Assembly: GCA_964036315.1 (NCBI GenBank)
Contig: OZ038507.1
Span: 67,170,905-67,234,904, forward strand
Length of the DNA: 64,000 bases
From: Acanthosepion esculentum
Lineage: Eukaryota; Mollusca; Cephalopoda; Sepiida; Sepiidae
Direction of reading: 5' to 3'
The notes under the pieces are model-generated. The model worked only from the letters and a program-made list of their open reading frames with translations. It ran no database searches and was not told the DNA's origin. This document shows, in pieces, positions 10,379 to 20,667 of this stretch (positions are counted from its first letter, which is position 1; the number at the start of each line of letters is the position of its first letter). The position numbers and the translations under genes were made by a program.

Positions 10379-10383
<5 letters not shown>

Positions 10384-10605
10384 AATATTTTTCTGTTTAT
10401 AAGTTATTTTTATAAATACAATGTTTAAGTAAATGCTCTGTTTATAATAAACAATATTAACTACATTTACCGACTGAATGCACGAGAAATTTCATATAAA
10501 ATATGAGTCTTCCGACAGGATTCGAAACCGTATACTTCACGGGCCCGTCATATAGACTGGCGTGCTAAACCATTTAGCTATGGATGCAGCGTCTGATTAC
10601 CTAGG
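10375..10605 (-). mobile_element. SINE-C, tRNA-headed copy
   Basis: Read on the minus strand: a box A-like 'tagctaaatggtttagcacg', box B-like 'ggtttcgaatcctgtcgg', body 'gaaatttctcgtgcattcag' and 'cggtaaatgtagttaatatt', then tail 'agagcatttacttaaacatt'. The tRNA-like head has recognisable A and B boxes for Pol III but no full cloverleaf, so this is a SINE and not a tRNA gene. Confidence 0.75.
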
Positions 10606-10719
10606 TCAAATTACTGCTTTTAAACAATAAACTTCCCATGATTTCTCTCGAGCGCTTATATGTGCTCGAAGCGAGTCTTAAGGTAATAAAACGACGTCCG
10701 ACAATCATTTTAATATACG

Positions 10720-11025
10720 TACTGTTTATACGCTATTTTTAGGGATGCAAATATTTAAGTAAATGCTCTGTTTATAAAAAAACGGTATTAACATTTACGG
10801 GCATGAATGTCCGAGAAATTGCCATAGAAAATATGTGTCCTCCGACATATATGATTCCGTATAGTATACAGGTTCGATTCCTGCCATAGGACATATATTT
10901 TCTTTGAGATTTCCCGGACATTCTGGCCGGTAAATGTTGTTAATACTGTTTATTATAGATATAGCATTGACTGAAATATTTGTGTCTACAAAAATAACAT
11001 ATAAACAGAAAATATATTAAAATAA
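10720..11025. mobile_element. SINE-C head-to-head palindrome
   Basis: A minus-oriented copy (10,720-10,865) meets a plus-oriented copy (10,866-11,025) at their tRNA heads ('acaggttcgattcctgccat' at about 10,867). Tails 'tgctctgtttataaaaaaac' and 'tactgtttattatagatata' face outwards. It is therefore a foldback pair of about 150-bp arms. Confidence 0.7.
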
Positions 11026-11052
11026 TTCTCGGACTTAGTCTATTTCATAATA

Positions 11053-11236
11053 CAGTGTAACCGGGATATAAGAGACCCGGGTATAAGAGAAACCCGGATA
11101 TAAGAGAGATTTTCTCTGGTCCCAAATTAGAGCCTGTGTTAATGTATATATAAAAGACCAAACCCGGATATAAGAGAAACCCGGATATAAGATACTTCTT
11201 ATCCTGTCCCGACAACTCTCTTATATCCGGGTTACG

Positions 11237-11238
<2 letters not shown>
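11053..11238. mobile_element. Tigger/pogo-like MITE, second copy
   Basis: Begins CAGTGTAACCGGGATATAAG. The right end 'tatatccgggttacgcta' is its inverted repeat, merging into a (TA)n tract. About 90 percent identical by eye to 1,243-1,436, including the central 'aattagagcctgtgttaatg'. Confidence 0.75.

Positions 11239-11295
<57 letters not shown>
11235..11295. repeat. (TA)n microsatellite
   Basis: TA tract between the MITE and a family I2-like element. Confidence 0.95.
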
Positions 11296-11298
<3 letters not shown>

Positions 11299-11449
11299 AA
11301 ATAGGCAGCATATAATTTTATATTACAAAGAGTTAATCATACCTTGAATTAATTAGCAATATTAATGCAATTATTGGCGAAATCCCTTCGCTAGTAGACA
11401 TAATTATAAGCATTATACTACTAATAATCCACTGAATGATGAGATCCTT

Positions 11450-11683
11450 ATGTATAAAATGGATATGGTGTATTTTTTTAATTCAGCTAGTACTTTCGAA
11501 TGCTTCATGCATTCATCATCGGGCTGTATTTTTCCTTTAGAATTAAAACTGGAAGATGAAATAAATGTGTTTTTCCGACCGAAAGATGTTTTTAAGAATG
11601 AGCTATTTATTAACGGCTATGTAGTGTTGGAGCGTGCAAATCGCAACACTAAAGTTCAAATATTACAAGTGAGATTTTTTTGA
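11450..11683 (+). CDS. Unidentified 77-aa frame inside family I2-like element
   Basis: Sequence includes PLELKLEDEINVFFRPKDVF, KNELFINGYVVLERANRNTK and VQILQVRFF. The 'LVERANRNTKVQI' flavour recalls the protease region of some LTR-type retroelements, but I cannot assign it. No signal peptide or membrane segment is seen. The first 20 residues come from the hammerhead-like motif on the opposite strand, so the start is doubtful. Probably element-encoded and truncated. Confidence 0.25.
   Translation: MYKMDMVYFFNSASTFECFMHSSSGCIFPLELKLEDEINVFFRPKDVFKNELFINGYVVLERANRNTKVQILQVRFF
11484..11526 (-). ncRNA. Hammerhead-ribozyme-like motif
   Basis: Read on the minus strand: stem I CAGC, core CCGAUGA (U4 replaced by C), stem II GAAUGC/GCAUUC with loop AUGAA, GAAA, palindromic GUAC as minimal stem III, UA as the cleavage dinucleotide, then GCUG closing stem I with CAGC. 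Every helix is present. The single core change and the palindromic stem III (suited to dimers) are the reservations. Confidence 0.55.
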
Positions 11684-11886
11684 ATTTTGTAATTTGATAG
11701 ATCCACGAATTTTTATATAAGTGTTTTTCGGTTAACATGACATGAACTGAGTAGATAGTTCAATTAACAGAGTGATATGTCTAAGTTGTTTTTTTCTCAG
11801 GAATTCTTTACTGCAGATCAATTGTTTTTCATGAACATAATAAAATAGGCAGCATATAATTTTATATTACAAAGATTTAATCTTTG

Positions 11887-11888
<2 letters not shown>

Positions 11889-11957
<69 letters not shown>
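11889..11957. repeat. (TA)n microsatellite
   Basis: Uninterrupted TA tract next to the right direct repeat of the I2-like element. Confidence 0.95.
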
Positions 11958-11960
<3 letters not shown>

Positions 11961-12089
11961 TATTGCTGCAGCAGATTATTTAGCAAGATTCTCGTTTGTG
12001 TGATCATAGAGTCTCATGATTCTCATTTCATTACGTTTCTGTATATCTTTCAACTTCTTCTGCATCAATAGTTACGCCATCATCAGAGT

Positions 12090-12345
12090 GAATTAAATTT
12101 TCTAACGCGGATGTTTTTCTACTTTTTTCAAAATCTATCTTGCATATGCGTTTAACTTTCGTCCAAATTTTTTATGTTGCTGCCACATCGAATCTTGTGC
12201 TTCTGCTATATATTAAGAGATTCTTGACAAAATCCAACGACGAATCTGCTTTATTATTGGTCCGACCCTGGTATCTCCGCTTCCGTCACGTTCTCACCGT
12301 CGTAAAGTAGCTTCCCTTTGCCGTTTCTATGAATATTTCCATGGT
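12090..12345 (+). pseudogene. LINE-J reverse transcriptase fragment
   Basis: At about 12,238-12,342 reads ICFIIGPTLVSPLPSRSH, then RRKVASLCRFYEYFHGS. It is the post-RT region of the jockey/CR1-like element (family pattern LSHRRxVASLxLFYRYFHG). It parallels 38,470-38,580. At 12,345 it switches abruptly to family F sequence. Confidence 0.75.
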
Positions 12346-12475
12346 AGTTGAGAAATGCAAAGTCGGTCTTGGCCTTTTCGCTAAATTGGAGCATGTGCAT
12401 GTAAATTTTGTTGCAAATCCGTCGAAAATTGCGGCCGTGCATTCGTTATACACCTCCTCCCTTTTATAGATAGGG
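12345..12475 (+). repeat. Family F, right-end fragment
   Basis: Shares 'gcaaagtcggtcttggcctt', 'ggagcatgtgcatgtaaatt' and 'cttttatagatagggat' with 24,754-24,940. The block sits directly at the broken LINE-J end. Confidence 0.7.
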
Positions 12476-12479
12476 ATAT

Positions 12480-12660
12480 ATATCCAGTTTAAACATTATT
12501 TTTATATATACAATTTATTCTAGTAAATCCTGTTTTTCAATTAAAAGGTATTAGTTACATTTACTGGCCTAAGTGTCCGAGAAATTTCATAGAATATATG
12601 CATTCTCCGACAGGAATCGAACCTGTATTCCTATACGGCAAACAGCAAACGGTTGATAAG
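12480..12660 (-). mobile_element. SINE-C, tRNA-headed copy
   Basis: Minus strand has T-arm-like 'acaggttcgattcctgt' (5-bp stem ACAGG/CCTGT), body 'gaaatttctcggacacttag' and 'taaatgtaactaatacc', and a tail ending near 12,490. The head lacks a convincing acceptor stem. Confidence 0.7.
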
Positions 12661-13391
12661 CCGTAGAAAACGAATCAGTCAATCAACTTTAAGGAAATAA
12701 ATGTATTTTTGAGTTGAATATTTACAATTTAATGTCAAAATTAGTGTACTAACTGGCGTTAGTATTTACGACTCGTCGTATAAATCTTAGTGTACTATGT
12801 AGGTAATCTGTCCGGGGGCCCCCATGTGTCATCAAATGGGTTTCAGTTGGCCATACATTTGTAGGCACAAGTCGCAGTTTCTATCTTACTCGGAATATTT
12901 TATGTCTCGTCTTTGTCCATCTATGAATGATTTTTCCATGACACCATGGAAGTCCACTGTCCCAAATCTGGTCTGTTCTATTCTGACATTGATCACTCCC
13001 CACATCATGTTGCCGATGTCTTCACCGTAAGCCTGGCAGGGGTGTCTTTCAGGTGCGGTGCCTTACCAGAAGGCAACCCATGATTTGGTTCAAGAGCCAC
13101 ATATGGTTTTGAATTCACAGTTGTCTTTCTCCTAGACTGATTAGTAACTACGGCTAGAGAGTACAGTCTGTTTTGCTATTTAACCCATAGCTGGGGGGAC
13201 AATAGAGTAAGAGTCTAAATTTCCAGTGAAATAGTTGTTATATATTAATATGCTAGAAAAGGTCGTACGCGGTTAACTAATTGGCAGTTACCGCATTTGT
13301 GCGTGTATTCGTGGACGTGTGTATTTTTGAATGTTTGTGAGTGTCTGTGGGCATCAGTGTGTGCGTGTCTGTGTGCTTCCCTCTGTGTATG

Positions 13392-13426
<35 letters not shown>

Positions 13427-13915
13427 GTTTGTTTTCTTAATTCAGTCAAATTATAGGTCATCGGAATCGCACCAGCCGAGCATTAGCCAATGTTCGGATT
13501 GTTTTTTTTTAATCTCGTTTCGTTTATCTGCCAGCGTCCGCTGTAATTGTCAGCCGTAAGTCGTCTAAATTAGCTTGGAAGCAAGAAAAGCACTTCAAGC
13601 GTGGAAATTGCAACGATTGCTCGCCGAAAAGTTCACGGCGACGTTCGCCCGAGACAATAACCAAAAAAAGATCAGTAGACTCGTGTATAAGTCTATTCAC
13701 CTATTCCAATCTCAACCTTTTTTCCTTCCGACATTCATTCTGTTGAAAAGTTGACTAATGCATGGAATAATAATGCAAACACAAAATGTACTTAGAATAA
13801 AATGTATTGAAACAAGAAAGTGTACACAATATTTACATATAGTCTTTTGGTATATTTCTGGGAAGACCGTTCCTGGAGAATGTGTTGACTAAGTCGCAGT
13901 CGGGCAGAGTCTCTA
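12661..13915. other. Unassigned stretch with a (TG)n tract
   Basis: Holds a SINE-G crumb ('tgctatttaacccatagctg', 13,173), a (TG)n run at about 13,386-13,430, and 'aactcgtgtataagtc' at 13,680, the phrase of the array at 14.8-15.7 kb. The rest looks unique. Open frames up to 72 aa carry no domain I recognise. Confidence 0.4.
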
Positions 13916-14096
13916 GTTGGATCTCTGTATTCGCCCCCATGTCTTCCAGTACCAACCATATTTATATCGTCGATACTCCGCTATGCAAATTAGGTGGATC
14001 CTACCACAACACATTCATAGTTTTTTTTTCTTTCTTTCTGTTTTAATCATTTTTCTCTTCTTCTTTATGCGCTGTGTCCCCTCAGGATGCAGGGGA

Positions 14097-14395
14097 TCAC
14101 GACTCTCCACAACTTCTTTCCTTTGTAGCTCTTAATAAACATTGTCTTTCTCTTTTTTCTCCTAAACCATATTCCGTCATCCATTTACTAAAGCTCACTA
14201 TGTATATTATGTGTTGTTTTCTTCTGTCCCTCTTTCCTTCAATCTGCCGTGTGAGTATCAGATTTTCCAAGTCTTCCTTCCTCATCATGTTCCCTAGTGT
14301 TGTGGCCTTGTTAGGGCTAGAAATAAAGACACAAAGAGAGGAATTAAACAAATATATAAACAGAAACAGTAATACAAACATATGCAAACGAGAGT
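14097..14395 (-). pseudogene. LINE-R C-terminal remnant (part 2)
   Basis: Minus strand reads MMRKEDLENLILTRQIEGKR, DRRKQHIIYIVSFSKWMTEY, GLGEKRERQCLLRATKERS. These are the last words of the LINE-R polyprotein (family: HIMRKEGLENLTLTGHIEGK, then LLRATKDRKLW). It is separated from the preceding part at 14,552-14,758 by about 150 bp of unrelated DNA. Confidence 0.8.
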
Positions 14396-14551
14396 GTTAC
14401 AGCAAGAATGTTCGGTTTGACTGTCAGAGCTTACTACTGGAAATTTCCCTTTCTAAAAGGCAGTACCTGCTCCTATTTATAGCTAGGAGAGTCCATGCGT
14501 GCGTGGGTAATTACCATAACACATAGATACATCAGCTGTCTCTAGCTGATG

Positions 14552-14758
14552 TTAAGTATAAGTTTCCTTTTTGTTTCGATTATTTCTAAAAAAATGTTCG
14601 ATCCGTGGTATCCTCAACATCCTTCTGTAGAACCAAATTTCTGTTACTTCATGTCTCTTCCTCTTTGACAAGCACTCAATGTTATACAGGAGGACGGATA
14701 TTATGTAAGAGTTTAGAATGACTACGGCAGAAATAACAGACAATCCATATAATCTCAT
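14552..14758 (-). pseudogene. LINE-R C-terminal remnant (part 1)
   Basis: Reads NSYIISVLLYNIECLSKRKR, then HEVTEIWFYRRMLRIPRIEH. This matches the LINE-R block CYVISVLLYGSECW..EATEMWFYRRMLRIPWTEH. Part 2 continues downstream on the same strand. Confidence 0.8.
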
Positions 14759-14759
14759 G

Positions 14760-15735
14760 TATTAGTCGATTAACCTTAATACAGTTTTTCCTTTTCTCGG
14801 TTCAACCGGTTTTTCCTCACTTCGCTCATTCATTGTTTTCTTTGATTTTCATTCTTCGATTATTCTTTCACAACGCACAAACTCATGTATAAGTCGACTC
14901 CCTTTCCTCAGTATTCCCTTATGCTTAACCCATTTTGGCGTCGTTCATTTGTGTATCTATCAAAAGGATGATGTGAATAAAAAAATAATCTATGTAAACT
15001 CGTGTATAAGTCGAATCATTTTCCATCCTTAATCTCTTAAAAAGCACTTTTCTTTTCCTTTTTCTTCTTTTATAACGCATAAACTCGTGCATAAGTCGAT
15101 GACACATCTCAGTATTTCCTTCTGGACATTCAAACTACTTTTTTCTTTCTTTCCCCAATTCAACCATTAAGTCCCGCCCCCGCCTTCTGTTTTCATCCTG
15201 ATCGTTCTGTTTGTGTATCTATTAAAAGGGTGATGAAAAATAAGAAAAAATAATAATTTATGTAAACTCGTGTATAAGTCGAATCATCTTCAATCCCTTA
15301 AAAGACACTTTTTTTTCCTTTTTTTAATTTCATAACGCATAAACTCGTGTATAAGTCGACTCCTTTCCCTGATGCTTAACCTATTTTTACTCCGTTCTCT
15401 AATTCATTCATTTCTTTCTCCAATTTTTATTCTGCATTTCTCTTCACGGAAACTTGACATTGATAATAAGAAATAAAAAGTTACTCCCTATAAACTCGTG
15501 TATAAGTCGAATCCTCTTCCATCGTTAATCCCTTTTAAACACAGCCATGTTTTCCTGCCTCCACTCATTCATACTCTTTTTCTTTCTCTTTCTATTCTTT
15601 TTCTTTCTTCTATTTCCATTCTTAAAACAATAACAATAACAATGACGATAAGCTAAAATCTAATGTTTTTCCGTATAAACTCGTGTATAAGTCGATCAAT
15701 CTACTTTTAACATTCTTTTTATAAATTCGACCAAC
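14760..15735. repeat. Irregular array around 'aactcgtgtataagtcga'
   Basis: The 17-18-bp phrase occurs at about 14,880, 14,998, 15,082, 15,264, 15,343, 15,491 and 15,676 (outlier at 13,680). Each is followed by pyrimidine-rich spacer with words such as 'ttctttctccaatt' and 'tcatttt'. Spacing alternates between roughly 80 and 185 bp, so this is a degenerate two-part tandem unit. No coding potential. Confidence 0.7.
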
Positions 15736-15747
15736 TCCGGCTCTTCA

Positions 15748-15830
15748 ACGTGGTGTAATGGCTAGCAACCTTATCTCTAATTGACTAATTACGATTAAGT
15801 CGTGAGTTCAATCCTCACTGGGTGCTACAT
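15748..15830 (+). other. tRNA-like sequence (SINE head or pseudogene)
   Basis: Contains a box A-like 'gtggtgtaatggctagca' and a perfect T-arm 'gtgagttcaatcctcac' (5-bp stem, 7-nt loop). The seven bases upstream of the D arm do not pair with those after the T arm and the anticodon arm is irregular. A working tRNA is unlikely. Confidence 0.45.
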
Positions 15831-16014
15831 ATTTTCGGGCTTGTGTCACACATAAACTACGCTTAGTAAATTGCTATAAACACTCTTAGCTATTCTCCGT
15901 CTTTATTTTCCTTTCTCTGTGAAATTTTGGATTCTCAAGTTTTCATAACTGCCATTGTTTTCGGCGATTTTTTACGTGATTTTTTTGCGACGAATTTTTT
16001 TACTATATTTCTGA

Positions 16015-16325
16015 GATGAGGTATTATGTACATTATTTACATTATTCGGACTATAAGTCATAAAAATTGTTATTGTACAAAAAAATTCGTACATTATTCG
16101 GACTATTGTCCTCATCTTTGTCACCATATTTATTACAATGTTTCGGCCGAAATATTTCGCTAGTTCCACGTGCCATGTTTAATGGATGTCAGTTATCAGT
16201 TATCTCCTGTTAATTTCCCTCTGAAAGTTCTCCACTGCCTTAACCGGATATTGAACTCACACTCTTTGGGTCCTGTCACTGGATCTAACCAATGCCTTTA
16301 TCTACTGTGCCATGTGTGCTTAAGG
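16015..16325 (-). mobile_element. SINE-B, full-length minus copy
   Basis: From the right end: tRNA-like head (box A 'tggcacagtagataaaggca', box B 'gagttcaatatccgg'), body 'aactgataactgacatccat' and 'catggcacgtggaactagcg', then 'gccgaaacattgtaataaat' and the 'gacaatagtccgaataatgt' tail. It forms the left arm of a ~900-bp inverted repeat. Confidence 0.8.
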
Positions 16326-16326
16326 A

Positions 16327-16500
16327 ACTAAAACAGTCTACCACAGTGAGCGAAATAAAGGGTTCAGTTCGACATTCCAACCACCTGAAGAAGACACCCA
16401 TGATAATGATTGTAATATATATGGCGACAAAGATGAGGTCAATAGTCTGGAGAATGTAAATAGTGTACATAATACCTCATCACAGAAATATAGACAGATA
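16327..16500 (+). mobile_element. SINE-B body, plus copy
   Basis: Plus strand 'gagcgaaataaagggttcag', 'ttcgacattccaaccacctg' and 'aagaagacacccatgataat', then the tail unit. Opposes the minus copy on its left. Confidence 0.75.
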
Positions 16501-16915
16501 CTGAAAGTCCGAAACGTAATAAATATGACGTAAAAGATGAGGACAATAGTCTGAAGAAAGTATATAGTGTACATAATACCTCATCTCAGAAATATAGACA
16601 GATACTAAGGTCGAAACGTTGTAATAAATATGGCGACAAAGATGAGGATAATAGTCCCAATAATGTAAATAGTGTACATAATACCGCATCTCAGAAATAT
16701 AGACAGATACTGAAAGTCCGAAACGTTGTAATAAATATGGCGTCAAAGATGAGGCCAACAGTCCGAATAATGTAAATAGTGTACATAATACCTCATCTCA
16801 GAATTATAGACAGATACTAAGGCCGAAACGTTGTAATAAATACGGTGACAAAGATGAGGATAATAGTCCGAATAATGTAAATAATGTACGAATTTTTTTG
16901 TACGATAACAATTTT
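16440..16915 (+). repeat. Tandem array of the SINE-B tail, about 108 bp x 4
   Basis: 'gtaaatagtgtacataatac' recurs near 16,455, 16,560, 16,668 and 16,772, each followed by 'agaaatatagacagatact' and 'cgaaacgttgtaataaatat'. The right edge 'gtacgaatttttttgtacga' is the inverted repeat of 16,063-16,095, closing a large palindrome. Confidence 0.8.
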
Positions 16916-17039
16916 TATAACTTGGAAATAAATTTGGGAATCATTGAAATGCAATTCGAAATCCAGCGAAAGTCACCCATGAAATAAAAATAAATATTAG
17001 TCCGGAATGTAAGAACCTACGAAACATAAAATTGTCTTT

Positions 17040-17262
17040 AAATAATAATTATCCTTATGGGGTTGCAATCGCCGAATGTTAGTGTCAAATTGTCGTATGT
17101 TTGTGGTGAGTAGTCATTTCGCAACTGAAATCGACCTATGAAACGGCAATTTTTTAAAGATTTTTTGTGCTGTGCATAATACGCACCCATAATTTTGCTT
17201 ATTATTTTTCAGGGGAAAAAAAGCGTATTATACATGTGGAATTATAGTATTTTTCCATAGCT
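17040..17262 (+). mobile_element. MITE-D, partial copy
   Basis: 'ccttatggggttgcaatcgc', 'gtatgtttgtggtgagtagt', 'gaaacggcaattttttaaag' and 'gtgcataatacgcaccc', ending 'gcgtattatacatgtggaat'. Matches 27,045-27,245. Confidence 0.75.
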
Positions 17263-17674
17263 GGGAACTTAACAGATGCTAGAGAATGAACGCAGCAGTT
17301 CGTAATGGAAGGCTGGGCAGAGCTTTAAGCTCATGAGACTCATCAACGCTGTGAATATTGCATACGGTGTTCTTTCTTTAGTCGAGGCTTATCATATCAA
17401 AAATCCTGAAAAACTAATAAAGATTCTTGCGATAGTTTCGTCTATATTATGACAGTCGGCATCAAACTTGGAGACACGACACACGTTTGTTTACTGAGAC
17501 GTGCTCTTGTTACCAGACGAGGTAACTTTCAACGTCTAAAGAAGACAAAAAACAGTTGTCGACGACGAAGATAGAAAATTTATTTGGTATCAGATAAAAA
17601 AATAAGTTTGATAGAGACAGAGTAACAGAGAGACAAAAAACAGGCAGACGTGCAGATAAATATTAACAGAAAAG

Positions 17675-17678
<4 letters not shown>
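17263..17678. other. Unassigned
   Basis: No recognised element or coding domain. Confidence 0.4.
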
Positions 17679-17712
<34 letters not shown>

Positions 17713-17899
17713 GTAATCGCCCTCGTTGTATCTCTTTTCGCTTTCTCTCCCACTTTCTCTCGCTCTCTCTTTCTCTCTCTCTCTCTACATAATATATGAG
17801 TAGAGAAAGATAGAACGAGGTCGACTACGATAGACAAAGAGAGAAATATAGTGATGTGGCAAGAGTGAGACAGATATGAAAACACTGGGAGTGATATGA

Positions 17900-17965
<66 letters not shown>

Positions 17966-18068
17966 GTGACCAGACTGAAACTGATCATAGATAGATAGAC
18001 AGGTTTTATAAATGTAACTGCTTGTTGGAGTAACCTGTTACTTTTCAAAGTTTATTATGAATGAATGA

Positions 18069-18147
<79 letters not shown>
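17679..18147. repeat. Microsatellite cluster: TA, CT, GATA, TA
   Basis: (TA)n at 17,679-17,710, CT-rich at 17,735-17,790, (GATA)n at 17,898-17,965 and (TA)n at 18,072-18,147. Confidence 0.9.
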
Positions 18148-18149
<2 letters not shown>

Positions 18150-18834
18150 AGGGAAAGAAAATACAAGGAAAACAAGTGTGTCGTTAACGGATAAAGAAAA
18201 GAAGAAAAGAAAAATAAGTGTAACACAAATTTAAGGAATGGTGTCTTGTAATTATAAGGAAGGATGGGGAGGAAGCAAACGTATTTTAAAAATAACAGTG
18301 GTGTTTTAAATTTCACGGTTTTATCCGGCCTCATATTCATTTAATAATTTTTTTTTTTTATAAGATTGCAAGAAACTTAAGATTTCGGATCTCTGGTTTA
18401 AAAGGTTTTGGGGATCTGGAAATGTCATAGTCGCTAATTTCCCATGCTGACAAAGGTAGCAAATGCGGGTATGACTGCTCTATGGTTTTTACCTTTTTTG
18501 AGGTGCCGTCGATAGCTGTGCTAGCACGAATTCACAAGTCATCGTGGCTGAGGGCTTGAGCGTGCTGGCCTTTTTCAAATTGAAAAGCAAACATTTCTGA
18601 CTATATAAAAAAAATAAGAATTCCCAAATAACCTTTTTTTTTTCGCCTTATAAACCTAACTCAACGCTGTGTTGTACAGCGAGCATTACATTTGTAATCG
18701 TTGACCAACAGAGAACATTTCTGTTGAACGTAGAAGCCGTTTCGCCTGTCCACACGAGTCATGTTGGTGCATGGCTGAGCGCTACAAATAACTGATAGAA
18801 CTTATTTTTTTTTATATTGATGTTTACCCTGTAG

Positions 18835-19560
18835 AAGATCCAAGAGCCATTCGAGGTAGAGTGTTACAGAGTAAGAGCACAGTTTATGGGAATATGTGGG
18901 GATAAAACCTTTAACACTAGACGTACAGTCATAAGATTATAGCGACCAAGTTGACATCATCTTAAGAGTCGGTTTCACAAAATAGTGGTTGGTGGGAAGA
19001 AGCTGCTCGGGTGGTACATACACCTAACAACTAGAATACGAGGGAAATGAGGGTAGTTCGCTATAATGCGCGTGTCATGGCGGGTCCTAGCCGTGAAGTT
19101 TAGAATGTGTAAAACAAAGAGGTGTCGTTCATCTGATCACTTTTCATGGAAATTGAAACAGAGCAAGAAGTGACTTTTCGTCTGTGAGGAATGCGGTTGT
19201 AGGGTGGAAAATCACACAGGTTTGTGGAGGCGCTTTTGAGCTCTATCGAGACTGGAAAGTGAAGGCTTGGTGGTTCCTATCTACTCTGTTCTCGGTCTGA
19301 TCTGGCTCTTGTAATGGTAGAGGATAGCAGGAAGAATTAGGTATTTAATGGATTGGTACAGGAAACAGACCATTTTTCTTTAGACCCCAATCAGCATTTC
19401 TAGGTATGAACTCGTAGCCGTTATTGGAGTGGAAAGTGGAAACGGCGTGTCTTATTTCAAACTGCAACCGACACAGTTGCATTAGATTTCGTACCAATTG
19501 CTGTTGGAAAGACGTGCATCTGTTACTTTCTTTCTTATTCCAAATAAACCTAGCTACAAG
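18835..19560 (+). repeat. Family H copy
   Basis: Contains 'gatccaagagccattcgagg', 'agattatagcgaccaagttg', 'gggaagaagctgctcgggtg' and 'agaatacgagggaaatgagg', and continues into 'tggcgggtcctagccgtgaa'. Related stretches lie at 36,540-36,830, 42,510-42,700, 59,885-60,005, 60,650-60,775 (inverted) and 63,835-63,950. No coding frame; class unknown. Confidence 0.6.
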
Positions 19561-19854
19561 TTAGTAGGAAGTCATAGTGATTGCTCTGATTTCGCTTGAT
19601 AACCGGACTCCAAAACAGGTTGGAATGTTATTCAAAACCTAAGCTAACGGTTAGCAAAGAATAATGAGCGTCTCTGGATTTGGTTATGCTTAACGAACTT
19701 GTCTGGTTGACCATTCCGATGCTGTGTTGGGAGTTCGATTCTCAGCAGTTGCTCGGCATTCGTGGCCTTCTACTTTGCCGTCAGTTCTATTCTAATACTT
19801 TTTTTTTTATTTTCTGGCACTTATCGCCTGCGGAACACCCTTCGAATTTCTTGC

Positions 19855-20665
19855 CCGTCCTGGGTATGACGATAAACTACATCCGCGTCCTGCGTAAGAC
19901 CATAAACTGCATCTGCGTCCTGAGTAGGACGATAAACTGCATCCGCGTCCTGGGTAGGAGGATAAACTGCATCCGTGTCCTGGGTAGGACGATAAACTGC
20001 ATCCGCGTCCTGCGTAAGACGATAAACTAAATCCGCGTCCTGGGTAGGACGATAAACTACACCCGCATCCTGGGTAGGACGATAAACTGCATCCGCGTCC
20101 TGGGTAAGACGATAAACTAAATCCGCGTCCTGGGTAGGACGATAAACTACACCCGCATCCTGGGTAGGACGATAAACTGCATCCGCGTCCTGGGTAGGAC
20201 GATAAACTAAATCCGCGTCCTGGGTAGGACGATAAACTACACCCGCATCCTGGGTAGGACGATAAACTGCATCCGCGTCCTGGGTAGGACGATAAACTAA
20301 ATCCGCGTCCTGGGTAGGACGATAAACTACACCCGCATCCTGGGTAGGACGATAAACTGCATCCGCGTCCTGGGTAAGACGATAAACTACATCCGCGTCC
20401 TGGGTAAGACGATAAACTACACCCGCGTCCTGGGTAGGATGATAAACTGCATCCGCGTCCTGGGTAAGACGATAAACTAAATCCGCGTCCTGGGTAGGAC
20501 GATAAACTACACCCGCGTCCTGGGTAGGACGATAAACTGCATCCGCGTCCTGGGTAGGACGTTTAACTGCATCCGCGTCCTGGGTAGGACGATAAACTGC
20601 ATCCGCGTCCTGGGTAAGACGATAAACCACATCCGCCTCCTGGGTAAGACGATAAACTATAACAG
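19855..20665. repeat. 30-bp minisatellite with 90-bp higher-order unit
   Basis: About 27 copies of a 30-bp unit (consensus gataaactgcatccgcgtcc + tgggtaggac). From about 20,015 three unit variants (gcatcc, aaatcc, acaccc) cycle A-B-C, giving a 90-bp higher-order period for five to six rounds. Because 30 is a multiple of three, the minus strand stays open for 283 codons (VYRPTQDADA repeats). That frame has no start context and no conserved family. It lies beside an inverted family A copy. Confidence 0.93.
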
Positions 20666-20667
20666 AC

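Larger units (their letters stand above)
11294..11886. mobile_element. Family I2-like element bounded by 44-bp direct repeats
   Basis: The phrase 'ataaaataggcagcatataa'+'ttttatattacaaagattaa' occurs at 11,294-11,337 and 11,842-11,886 in the same orientation, flanking about 500 bp. The inside holds a 77-aa open frame (11,450-11,683) and a hammerhead-like motif. Its segment 'ttggagcgtgcaaatcgcaa' resembles 'ttggagcgtgcggtcacaac' at 43,872, linking it to family I2. The terminal direct repeats suggest a small LTR- or pLTR-type retroelement, but no priming site is evident. Confidence 0.45.

Noticed and set aside
10505..10600. Functional tRNA gene on the minus strand
   Set aside because: Only A and B boxes are convincing; the sequence continues into a SINE body and tail shared by other copies.
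14760..15735. CRISPR-like array (short repeat, variable spacer)
   Set aside because: Eukaryotic context, spacers are low-complexity pyrimidine tracts, spacing is irregular, no cas genes.
15748..15830. Functional tRNA gene
   Set aside because: T arm is perfect but acceptor arms do not pair and the anticodon arm is irregular.
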